Shown here: positions 18,739-25,731 of the stretch, piece by piece
Layout of the letters: the number at the start of each line of letters is the position of its first letter
How positions within the stretch are numbered: position 1 is the first letter of the stretch
Assembly (NCBI RefSeq): GCF_001424195.1
Contig: NZ_LMOO01000005.1
Location: forward strand, 671,646-735,645
DNA: 64,000 bases
Direction of reading: 5' to 3'
Source: Cellulomonas sp. Leaf334
Lineage (GTDB): Bacteria; Actinomycetota; Actinomycetes; Actinomycetales; Cellulomonadaceae
Position numbers and translations under genes: made by a program
Notes under the pieces: model-generated
The model's input: the letters and a program-made list of their open reading frames with translations, nothing else
Told to the model about the DNA's origin: nothing
Databases searched by the model: none

Positions 18739-19316
18739 GTGCTCGTCACCTCAGGAAGCACGTCGTCCTGCTCGTCCGCGTCGGGCACACCGAGCACCGC
18801 GAACCGCAGCGCCGCGACCGTCGCGCGCAGCGTGGTGCTGACGAACCCCACGATCGAGATCCCGTAGAGCCACGACATCGGCATCCCCATCGCCGGCGAG
18901 CGCATCCTGCTCTGGGTGTGCATGAGCTCCCAGGCCTCGGCGGTGAGCAGTGCCCCGATCGCCGCGACGGTGACGCACGCGAACACCCGCACGACGCGGC
19001 GGACGACCGGGTTGCGGACGACGTCGATGGTCTCGATCGCGATGTGCGAGTCGTTGCTGACCAGGACGCCGGCCGTCACGAACGTGAGCCAGACCAGGGA
19101 GAACCGCGCGAGCTCGCCGGTCCACGGCCATCCGTGCACCGGCAGGTAGCGCTGCCCGGCCTGCACGAGGACGAGCACGAAGATGATCAGCATCGCGAGC
19201 ACACCGATCGCGAGCTCGACGACCGTCAGGGCCCGGACGGTCCGGGCGACCGGGCGTGGCGGGTCGGCGAAGAAGGTGTGCAGCCGACCGCCCTGATCCG
19301 ATGTGATGTGAGTCAC
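18735..19316 (-). CDS. dctQ: TRAP transporter small permease (DctQ)
   Basis: 193 aa from GTG 19316, with four membrane helices and the DctQ segments QRYLP...PWTGELARFSLVWLTF. No Shine-Dalgarno precedes this GTG and the only longer start is a TTG at 19364 without one either, so the message may be leaderless. The GTG lies inside the TGTGA-N6-TCACA palindrome, an unusual overlap of operator and start codon that makes the start call uncertain. It is the first gene of the thirteen-gene operon. Confidence 0.88.
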   Translation of the reverse strand: MTHITSDQGGRLHTFFADPPRPVARTVRALTVVELAIGVLAMLIIFVLVLVQAGQRYLPVHGWPWTGELARFSLVWLTFVTAGVLVSNDSHIAIETIDVVRNPVVRRVVRVFACVTVAAIGALLTAEAWELMHTQSRMRSPAMGMPMSWLYGISIVGFVSTTLRATVAALRFAVLGVPDADEQDDVLPEVTST

Positions 19317-19317
19317 A
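19302..19317. promoter_or_regulatory. CRP/GlxR-type site upstream of the catabolic operon
   Basis: TGTGA, six bases, TCACA: a perfect match to the cAMP-receptor-protein consensus used by Crp and by actinobacterial GlxR/Crp-like regulators. The symmetry extends to 8-base arms (CGATGTGA / TCACATCG). It overlaps the proposed dctQ start and lies about 75 bases upstream of the divergent LacI gene, so it may repress the operon, activate the regulator gene, or both. Confidence 0.65.
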
Positions 19318-19347
19318 TCGCGGACGCTATTGAGCCGCGGACAACTG

Positions 19348-19363
19348 TGGCAAGGGGTTGTCA
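19348..19363. promoter_or_regulatory. Candidate LacI-family operator
   Basis: TGGCAA, four bases, TTGTCA forms a near-perfect palindrome (one mismatch) in the spacer between dctQ and the LacI-type regulator. An overlapping perfect pair GACAAC (19340) / GTTGTC (19357) is also seen. LacI-family operators are usually even palindromes of this size, though most have a central CG, which this lacks. Confidence 0.4.
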
Positions 19364-19392
19364 AAAGTTGCCGGAGTGGGTTGGCTTGCGGC

Positions 19393-20382
19393 GTGCGAGG
19401 ACCGACGATCTACGACGTCGCCACTGCGGCGGGGGTGGCGACCTCCACCGTCTCCCGGGCGTTCTCGACCCCGTCGCGCGTCGGTGCCGCGACCCGTGAG
19501 CACGTGCTGGCCGTCGCCGAGCAGCTGGGGTACCGGCCGAACCCGCACGCCCGCGCCCTGCTGTCCGACCACCACTACACCGTCGCGATGGTCGTCTCCG
19601 ACATCACCAACCCGCACTACTTCGAGCTGATCCGCGGCGCGGAGATGCGCGCCAAGGCCTCCGAGTACACCCTCGTGCTGGTCAACGCGGAGGAGTCCGC
19701 CCACATCGAGCTCGAGCAGATCCAGCGGCTGCTGCCGTCGGTCGACGGCTTCGTGCTCGCCGCCAGCAGGCTCCCGGACGAGAACCTCGCCCACCTGGCC
19801 GAGCAGCGACCCGTGGTGCTCGTCAGCCGGGAGCTGCCCGGTCTGCCCTGCGCGCTCCTGGACCACGTGGACGGCTGCCGCCAGATCGTGCAGCACCTGG
19901 ACTCGCTCGGGCACCGGCACCTCGTCTACCTGGCCGGTCCGCGCAGCTCGTGGATGGCGACCACCCGGTGGTCGGCGCTGCGGACGGCCGCGGAGGACGC
20001 CGGCATGCGAGCCGACCGGGTCGGCCCGTTCACGCCCAAGGTGGCGCAGGGCGGCCTCGCGGCGGACGCGGCTCTGGGCACGGGCGCGACCGCCTTCGTC
20101 GCGCACAACGACCTGCTCGCGATCGGGGTCCTCCAGCGCCTGCAGCAGCGCTCGGTCGGCGTCCCGGCCGACGTCTCCGTCGTCGGCTTCGACGACATCT
20201 TCGCCGCCGACCTGTGCACGCCCCGGCTGACCACGCTCGGCGGTGCGCACGCCGACGTCGGGCGCGCCGCCGTGGAGATCCTGCTCAAGGCCGCGGTCCG
20301 GGGAACGGCCGGGGGGCCGCCGGTGCGGGTGGTGCTGCCGACCGAGCTGCGCCTGCGCGAGTCGACGGGTCCCGTCCGGTGA
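19393..20382 (+). CDS. LacI family transcriptional regulator of the shikimate operon
   Basis: A 329-aa LacI/GalR protein starting at GTG 19393, chosen because the HTH (TIYDVATAAGVATSTVSRAF) normally begins at residues 3-5 of the family. The hinge helix (NPHARALLS) and a periplasmic-binding-protein-like effector domain follow, with MVVSDITNPHYFELIRGAE and VVGFDDIFAADL. Divergent orientation from the thirteen-gene operon, sharing one spacer, strongly suggests it is the local repressor, induced by shikimate or a downstream intermediate. Confidence 0.9.
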   Translation: MRGPTIYDVATAAGVATSTVSRAFSTPSRVGAATREHVLAVAEQLGYRPNPHARALLSDHHYTVAMVVSDITNPHYFELIRGAEMRAKASEYTLVLVNAEESAHIELEQIQRLLPSVDGFVLAASRLPDENLAHLAEQRPVVLVSRELPGLPCALLDHVDGCRQIVQHLDSLGHRHLVYLAGPRSSWMATTRWSALRTAAEDAGMRADRVGPFTPKVAQGGLAADAALGTGATAFVAHNDLLAIGVLQRLQQRSVGVPADVSVVGFDDIFAADLCTPRLTTLGGAHADVGRAAVEILLKAAVRGTAGGPPVRVVLPTELRLRESTGPVR

Positions 20383-20419
20383 ACCGACCTCTCGCCCCTG
20401 ACGCGGTACGGTGCGAGAC

Positions 20420-20695
20420 ATGGCGACGACGCGCGACCTGCGTGCTGCATACGTCCTGCTGGGTCTGTGCGTCTTCGGGGTCGTGAGCCAGGTGGTGGAC
20501 CTCGCCGCAGGCGCCACCGAGGTCGGCGTCCGGGTCACCGTGATCGTCGTCGCGGCCCTCGGGGCGGTGGCGACCGGCGTGTGGATCGCGCACCAGAAGC
20601 GGGTGCCGCCGCCGGTCCGGCGACAGCTGACCCCGGCCCCGGACGAGGTGCCGGACGATCCGGACACGGCGGAAGCGCCCTCCGCGCGCGGGTAG
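20420..20695 (+). CDS. Small two-helix membrane protein
   Basis: A 91-aa protein of unknown function. Two hydrophobic helices (about residues 8-27 and 34-55) are followed by an acidic, Pro-rich cytoplasmic-type tail. A TACGGT hexamer at 20407-20412 ends seven bases before the ATG at 20420, so the gene is probably read as a leaderless mRNA; a GTG nine bases further upstream is less likely. It precedes glmU on the same strand. Confidence 0.65.
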   Translation: MATTRDLRAAYVLLGLCVFGVVSQVVDLAAGATEVGVRVTVIVVAALGAVATGVWIAHQKRVPPPVRRQLTPAPDEVPDDPDTAEAPSARG

Positions 20696-20698
20696 AGT
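20693..20698 (+). promoter_or_regulatory. Possible -10 element for glmU
   Basis: TAGAGT overlaps the stop codon of the small membrane protein gene and lies about 60 bases before the glmU start. No convincing -35 was found, so this rests on one hexamer. Confidence 0.3.
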
Positions 20699-20759
20699 TC
20701 ACGGTGCGCACGAGATCCGCCGCCCGAGACCCGGGCAGATCCGCGAGGAGCACCCCCAG

Positions 20760-22373
20760 GTGACGTTCCCCCGCCCGGCCGCCGTCGTCGTCCTCGCCGC
20801 AGGTGAAGGAACCCGGATGCGCTCGGCAACCCCCAAGGTCCTGCACACCCTGGCCGGTCGCAGCATGCTCGGCCACGCGCTGTCCACGGCACGCGCTCTC
20901 GACCCGGGCCGCGTCCTGGTCGTCGTCCGGCACGAGCGCGACCTGGTCGCCGCCCACGTCACCGAGGTCGACCCGCAGGCGCTGCTCGCCGACCAGGACG
21001 ACATCCCCGGCACCGGTCGCGCGGTCCAGGTGGCGATGACGTCGCTCGACGCGGCCGCGCAGGCGGACGCCGCGGAGGACACGACGGCGGGCTCGGCGAC
21101 GCACGCGCAGGTGTCCGGTGCGGTCGTCGTCATCGCGGGCGACGTCCCGCTGCTGGACGCCGGCACGCTCGAAGAGCTGCTCGCGGCGCACCACGCGGAC
21201 GGCAACGCGGTCACGGTCCTGACGACGCAGGTCGCGGAGCCCACCGGGTACGGCCGGATCCTGCGCGAGCCCGGCACGGGTGACGTGCTCGGCATCGTCG
21301 AGGAGAAGGACGCCGACGACGCGCAGCGCGCCATCACCGAGATCAACTCCTCCATCTACGTCTTCGACGCCACGGTGCTGCGCGGCGCGCTCGGCCGGCT
21401 CGGCCGGGACAACGCGCAGGGCGAGGTCTACCTGACGGACGTGCTGGCCATCGCACGCACCGACGGCGGGCACGTGCGCGCCCTCCAGACCGACGACCCG
21501 GTGCTGGTCGAGGGTGTCAACGACCGCGTCCAGCTGTCGGTGCTGCGGGCCGAGATGAACCGCCGCATCCTCGAGACCTGGATGCGCGAGGGCGTCACGA
21601 TCGTGGACCCCGCGACCACCTGGGTCGACGTCGACGTCGAGCTCGAGCGGGACGTCACGCTCCTGCCCGGCACCCAGCTGCACGGCGCCACGGTGCTCCG
21701 CGAGGGTGCGACCGTCGGCCCGGACACCACGCTGACCGACGTCGAGGTGGGTGCGCGCGCCAGTGTCGTGCGCACGCACGGCTCGCTCGCGGTGGTCGGT
21801 GCCGACGCGAGCGTGGGGCCGTTCGCGTACCTGCGGCCCGGCACGGTGCTCGGCGAGAAGGGCAAGATCGGCACGTTCGTCGAGACGAAGAACGCGCAGA
21901 TCGGGACCGGCTCGAAGATCCCGCACCTGTCCTACGTGGGCGACGCGACGATCGGCGAGCACACGAACATCGGCGCCGCGTCGGTGACCGTCAACTACGA
22001 CGGCGTCAACAAGCACCGCACGACCATCGGCTCGTACGCCCGCACGGGCGCGGACAACATGTTCGTCGCACCCGTGACCATCGGCGACGGCGCGTACACC
22101 GGCGCCGGCAGCGTGATCCGTCGCGACGTCCCCTCGGGTGCGCTCGGCGTGAGCGCGGGTGCCCAGCGCAACATCGAGGGCTGGGTCTCGCGCGCCCGCG
22201 CCGGGACGCCGGCGGCCGACGCGGTCGTCCGGCCGTCCGCCGGCGACGAGCTCTCCCCGCAGGCGCGCGCCGAGCGCGACCGCGCGTCCGCCGCAGCCGC
22301 CGACGCACCTCCGACCCCGCCGCCTGCACTGCCGGACAGCCCCGGCTCGAACCCGAAGGACTCCGCACGATGA
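20760..22373 (+). CDS. glmU: Bifunctional GlcNAc-1-P uridyltransferase / GlcN-1-P acetyltransferase
   Basis: A 537-aa protein starting at GTG. The N-terminal pyrophosphorylase has LAAGEGTRM...PKVLH and the GTGRAVQ and GDVPLL motifs. The C-terminal left-handed beta-helix has hexapeptide repeats and the acetyltransferase residues in RPGTVL, KNAQIG and NYDG. It makes UDP-GlcNAc, the precursor for peptidoglycan and for the aminosugars of the exopolysaccharide locus downstream. The tail of about 60 residues is Ala/Pro/Asp-rich, as in other actinobacterial GlmU. It overlaps prs by ATGA. Confidence 0.97.
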   Translation: MTFPRPAAVVVLAAGEGTRMRSATPKVLHTLAGRSMLGHALSTARALDPGRVLVVVRHERDLVAAHVTEVDPQALLADQDDIPGTGRAVQVAMTSLDAAAQADAAEDTTAGSATHAQVSGAVVVIAGDVPLLDAGTLEELLAAHHADGNAVTVLTTQVAEPTGYGRILREPGTGDVLGIVEEKDADDAQRAITEINSSIYVFDATVLRGALGRLGRDNAQGEVYLTDVLAIARTDGGHVRALQTDDPVLVEGVNDRVQLSVLRAEMNRRILETWMREGVTIVDPATTWVDVDVELERDVTLLPGTQLHGATVLREGATVGPDTTLTDVEVGARASVVRTHGSLAVVGADASVGPFAYLRPGTVLGEKGKIGTFVETKNAQIGTGSKIPHLSYVGDATIGEHTNIGAASVTVNYDGVNKHRTTIGSYARTGADNMFVAPVTIGDGAYTGAGSVIRRDVPSGALGVSAGAQRNIEGWVSRARAGTPAADAVVRPSAGDELSPQARAERDRASAAAADAPPTPPPALPDSPGSNPKDSAR

Positions 22374-23353
22374 CCGGGATCATCTCCTCGGACGGCGAGA
22401 AGCGTCTCGTGCTCCTGACGGGCCGGGCGCACCCCGACCTGGCCACCAGCGTCGCGACGCACCTCGGCATCGACCTGCTGCCGACGACCACCTACGAGTT
22501 CGCCAACGGGGAGATCTACACCCGGTTCGGGGAGTCCGTGCGCGGCGCCGACACGTTCGTGCTGCAGTCGCACTCGTCGCCGATCAACACGTGGATCATG
22601 GAGCAGCTGCTCATGGTCGACGCCCTCAAGCGCGCGTCCGCCAAGACGATCACGGTCGTCGCACCGTTCTACGGGTACGCCCGGCAGGACAAGAAGCACC
22701 GCGGCCGCGAGCCGATCTCCGCGCGTCTCATGGCGGACCTGTTCAAGACGGCCGGTGCCGACCGGCTCATGAGCGTCGACCTGCACGCCGCGCAGATCCA
22801 GGGCTTCTTCGACGGCCCCGTCGACCACCTCTGGGCGATGCCGATCCTCACCGAGTACGTGCGCAGCCGCGTCGACACCTCCAACGTCACGGTCGTCTCG
22901 CCGGACGCGGGCCGCATCCGCGTCGCCGAGCAGTGGGCCGCGAAGCTGGGCGGCGGTCCGCTGGCGTTCGTGCACAAGACGCGGGACATCCGCAGCCCCA
23001 ACAAGACGGTCGCCAACCGCGTCGTCGGTGACGTCGAGGGCCGCAGCTGCGTGCTCGTCGACGACCTCATCGACACGGCCGGCACCATCGCCGGTGCGGT
23101 GCGCGTCCTGCTGGAGGCCGGCGCCAAGGACGTCATCGTCGCCGCGACGCACGGTGTCCTGTCCGACCCCGCCGTGGACCGCCTGCAGAACTGCGGCGCG
23201 CGCGAGGTCGTCATCACCGACACCCTGCCGATCGCCGAGGACCGTCGCTTCCCGCAGCTCACGGTGCTGTCGATCGCGCCGCTGATCGCGCGGGCCATCC
23301 GTGAGGTGTTCGACGACGGCTCGGTGACGTCGCTCTTCGACGGCCAGGCCTGA
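22370..23353 (+). CDS. prs: Ribose-phosphate pyrophosphokinase (PRPP synthetase)
   Basis: A 327-aa class I PRPP synthetase with the flexible-loop region YARQDKKHRGREPIS, the DLHAAQIQGFF motif, and the PRPP-binding loop VLVDDLIDTAGT. It makes PRPP from ribose 5-phosphate and ATP for nucleotides, His and Trp. It is coupled to glmU by a 4-base overlap, the usual actinobacterial arrangement. Confidence 0.98.
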   Translation: MTGIISSDGEKRLVLLTGRAHPDLATSVATHLGIDLLPTTTYEFANGEIYTRFGESVRGADTFVLQSHSSPINTWIMEQLLMVDALKRASAKTITVVAPFYGYARQDKKHRGREPISARLMADLFKTAGADRLMSVDLHAAQIQGFFDGPVDHLWAMPILTEYVRSRVDTSNVTVVSPDAGRIRVAEQWAAKLGGGPLAFVHKTRDIRSPNKTVANRVVGDVEGRSCVLVDDLIDTAGTIAGAVRVLLEAGAKDVIVAATHGVLSDPAVDRLQNCGAREVVITDTLPIAEDRRFPQLTVLSIAPLIARAIREVFDDGSVTSLFDGQA

Positions 23354-23357
23354 CACC

Positions 23358-24023
23358 GTGGACGGTCGCGACGAGGACGTCCGTCGTCGCGGTCCGCGCG
23401 GTGGTGTGACGGTCACCGGTGCCGGTGAGGCCGAGGCCGTGCCGGACACCGCGATCGCGGACCTCGGTGCCGAGGCGCGAGCCGTGGACGCCGAGCGCGC
23501 GCTGGCCGAGGCGGGGCTCTGCCTCGACCGGATGCGGGCGGTCCTGCGGGATGCCGGGGTCGACGACCTCTCGATGCGGACGACGCAGTCGAGCACCTGG
23601 ACCGACAGCTCCGCGGTCGGGACGTCGCGCGTCGTGGCGCGGCTCGGGCTGCAGGTCACGCTGCGCGACGTCGCCGTGGCCGGGGACGTCGTCGGTGCCG
23701 CGGTGGTCGCGGGGGGCGAGCCCGCCCGGATGGACGGCATCCGCCTCGAGATCAGCGACCCCACCGGGCCGCGCGCCCGGGCGCGGGAGGCCGCGTGGGC
23801 CGACGCCGTCGCGCGCGCCACCCAGTGGGCCACGCTGGCCGGTCGCCGGCTGGGCGAGGTGCAGTGGATGACCGAAGGGGGCTCCGACGCCGCCCCGCTG
23901 CGGATGGGTCGCGTGATGGGCATGGCGAAGGCGATGTCCGTCCCCGTCGAGGCGGGTCAGCAGACCGTCTCGGCCGACGTGACCGTGCGGTGGGCGTGGG
24001 CCGAGGACGTCTCGTCCCTCTGA
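23358..24023 (+). CDS. SIMPL domain protein (DUF541)
   Basis: A 221-aa protein from GTG 23358, four bases after prs. The opening VTVTGAGEAEAVPDTA and the later RRLGEVQWMTEG and MAKAMSVPVEAGQQTVSADVTVRW segments are those of the SIMPL/DUF541 family. No signal peptide is evident, unlike the secreted members such as E. coli YggE. Molecular function is unknown. Confidence 0.82.
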   Translation: MDGRDEDVRRRGPRGGVTVTGAGEAEAVPDTAIADLGAEARAVDAERALAEAGLCLDRMRAVLRDAGVDDLSMRTTQSSTWTDSSAVGTSRVVARLGLQVTLRDVAVAGDVVGAAVVAGGEPARMDGIRLEISDPTGPRARAREAAWADAVARATQWATLAGRRLGEVQWMTEGGSDAAPLRMGRVMGMAKAMSVPVEAGQQTVSADVTVRWAWAEDVSSL

Positions 24024-24031
24024 CCCGCGGG

Positions 24032-24061
24032 TTGGGTTCCACGCGCTCGCTCGGGTAGGCT
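24032..24061 (+). promoter_or_regulatory. Probable promoter of the bL25 gene
   Basis: TTGGGT at 24032-24037 and TAGGCT at 24056-24061, with an 18-base spacer, are reasonable -35 and -10 elements. Transcription from about 24068 would give a 5' leader of about 200 bases. Confidence 0.45.
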
Positions 24062-24269
24062 CTCCAGGTTGCCTCGGCGAGGGACGAAGGACGGTCGACG
24101 ACGTACCACGACCACCTGCGCTCCGTGATCGACTGGGCGAGCGCCTCCGCGTGCCCGTCCTGCGTCCCGCGTCGAGGCCACCACACCTCTCTTCATCGCG
24201 GCCTCGTGCCGCCATCGCCACCGCCACCACGTCGGCCCACTACGCCGACGCCAGCACTTGGGAGTACAC
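24062..24269 (+). other. Long 5' leader before the bL25 gene
   Basis: About 200 bases between the likely promoter and the bL25 start. It is slightly less GC-biased than the flanks, with CCACC runs. I see no strong long hairpin and no convincing short reading frame. The length is unusual beside the tight spacing of neighbouring genes. Confidence 0.35.
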
Positions 24270-24893
24270 GTGTCCGAGGTCAAGCTTGTCGCCACCACCC
24301 GCACGGAGTTCGGCAAGGGCGCCGCACGCCGTCTGCGCCGCGCCGACCAGATCCCTGCCGTCCTTTACGGGCACGGCTCGGACCCGCTGCACGTCGCCCT
24401 GCCGGGCCACGCGACGATGCTCGCGGTGAAGCAGGCCAACGCCTTGTTCTCCGTCGAGCTCGACGGCAAGACCACGCTGGCGATCACGAAGGACGTCCAG
24501 CGCGACGTCGTCAAGAACACCATCGAGCACGTCGACCTGCTCATCGTCACGCGCGGCGAGAAGGTCACCGTCGACGTCCAGGTCGCCGTGGTCGGCGAGT
24601 CCTACCCCGGCACGATCCACGTCTTCGAGACGCAGGCGCTGTCGCTCGAGGTCGAGGCAACGCACATCCCGACCGAGATCGAGGTCTCCATCGAGGGCCT
24701 GCACGGCGGCTCGTCCATCAGCGCCGGCGAGATCACGCTGCCCGAGGGCGCCACCCTGCTCAGCGACCCCGACCTCACCGTCATCGCGATCAGCGTCCCG
24801 CACGCCTCCGCCGAGGACGTCGCGGCCGACGCCGCCGCCGCGGACCTGGCTGCCTCGCAGTCCGCCGCGTCCGCCGCCGCAGCCGAGGCCTGA
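24270..24893 (+). CDS. rplY: Large ribosomal subunit protein bL25 (CTC type)
   Basis: A 207-aa protein of the long Ctc type. The N-terminal 5S-rRNA-binding domain (about 1-90) has RTEFGKGAARRLRRADQIPAVLYG; the C-terminal TL5 domain has GESYPGTIHVFETQALSLEVEA, and the tail is Ala-rich. The start is GTG 24270 with GGGAG eight bases upstream; an in-frame ATG-less extension is not family-like. It sits upstream of pth, as in most actinobacteria. Confidence 0.95.
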   Translation: MSEVKLVATTRTEFGKGAARRLRRADQIPAVLYGHGSDPLHVALPGHATMLAVKQANALFSVELDGKTTLAITKDVQRDVVKNTIEHVDLLIVTRGEKVTVDVQVAVVGESYPGTIHVFETQALSLEVEATHIPTEIEVSIEGLHGGSSISAGEITLPEGATLLSDPDLTVIAISVPHASAEDVAADAAAADLAASQSAASAAAAEA

Positions 24894-24909
24894 GCCTCCG
24901 CTCTACCCC

Positions 24910-24948
24910 ACGACGCCCGGTACCGTTCCTGACGGTGCCGGGCGTCGT
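24910..24948 (+). terminator. Strong hairpin after the bL25 gene
   Basis: Arms 24910-24925 and 24933-24948 pair over 16 bases with a single T-G wobble, around a 7-base loop (TTCCTGA). No T-run follows. The position 17 bases after the stop makes it a likely terminator or 3' stabiliser, so pth may depend on read-through or its own promoter. Confidence 0.75.
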
Positions 24949-24983
24949 CGTTCCCGCACGTTCCCCGCAGGAGGAGATCCCCG

Positions 24984-25604
24984 ATGAGCGACGGACCCTG
25001 GCTGGTCGTCGGCCTCGGCAACCCGGGCCCGCAGTACGCCGGCAACCGGCACAACGTCGGCCAGATGGTGCTGGACGAGCTGGCGCGCCGGACGGGGTCG
25101 ACGTTCGGCGCCCGGGCGTCGGGGCTGCTCTCCCGCCGGCCGCAGGCAGCGGTCGCCGAGGCGCGCCTCGGGGTGCTCCCCGGCGGTGTGCCGGGACCGC
25201 GGGTCGTGCTGGCGAAGCCGACGACGTACATGAACGTCTCGGGCGGTCCGGTGGCGGCGCTCGCGAAGTACTACGACGTACCGCCCGAGCGCACGGTGCT
25301 GGTGCACGACGAGCTCGACATCCCGTTCGCGGACGTCCGGCTCAAGCGCGGTGGCGGCGAGGGCGGCCACAACGGTCTGCGGGACACGACGAAGGCGCTG
25401 GGCACCAAGGAGTACGTCCGGGTGCGGGTCGGCGTCGGCCGCCCGCCTGGTCGGATGGACCCCGCCGACTACGTGCTTCGTGACTTCGCGAAGGTGGAGC
25501 TCAAGGACCTGCCGTGGCTCGTGGACGCGGCCGCGGACGCGGTTGAGCTGGTGGTCACGCGGGGCCTGGAGGCTGCGCAGCTGAAGTTCCACACGAAAGG
25601 CTGA
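24984..25604 (+). CDS. pth: Peptidyl-tRNA hydrolase
   Basis: A 206-aa Pth. The catalytic His is residue 23 in [27 protein letters not shown] and VHDELDIPF (supporting Asp) follow, then [12 protein letters not shown]. It recycles peptidyl-tRNA released from stalled ribosomes. AGGAGG lies before the ATG. In related genomes mfd commonly follows soon after; here the polysaccharide locus intervenes. Confidence 0.97.
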   Translation: MSDGPWLVVGLGNPGPQYAGNRHNVGQMVLDELARRTGSTFGARASGLLSRRPQAAVAEARLGVLPGGVPGPRVVLAKPTTYMNVSGGPVAALAKYYDVPPERTVLVHDELDIPFADVRLKRGGGEGGHNGLRDTTKALGTKEYVRVRVGVGRPPGRMDPADYVLRDFAKVELKDLPWLVDAAADAVELVVTRGLEAAQLKFHTKG

Positions 25605-25624
25605 CCTCGCAAAGCATGCCAAGC

Positions 25625-25650
25625 GGGTGAAGTATGGGTGAAAACGGACA
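25625..25650. promoter_or_regulatory. Tandem GGGTGAA repeat before the polysaccharide locus
   Basis: GGGTGAA occurs at 25625-25631 and 25636-25642, an exact 11-base period, followed by CGGACA at 25645-25650. Read on the minus strand the units are TTCACCC at 11-base spacing, resembling the direct repeats of actinobacterial PHO boxes. The stretch 25605-25731 is AT-richer than the surroundings and is the likely promoter region for the first gene of the locus. Confidence 0.45.
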
Positions 25651-25731
25651 AAAGGGTCTATCTCCACTCATTGCACGCGCATAGCCTCCAACCCGGACGG
25701 ATGATCAGATCTGGGGCGGACGGTAGGCGAC

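Noticed and set aside
6395..19316. Complete quinate pathway
   Set aside because: No 3-dehydroquinate dehydratase is present, so conversion of quinate to dehydroshikimate cannot be claimed from this window.
24910..24948. Riboswitch before pth
   Set aside because: It is a single long stem 17 bases after the bL25 stop and is better explained as a terminator; no multi-helix aptamer is apparent.
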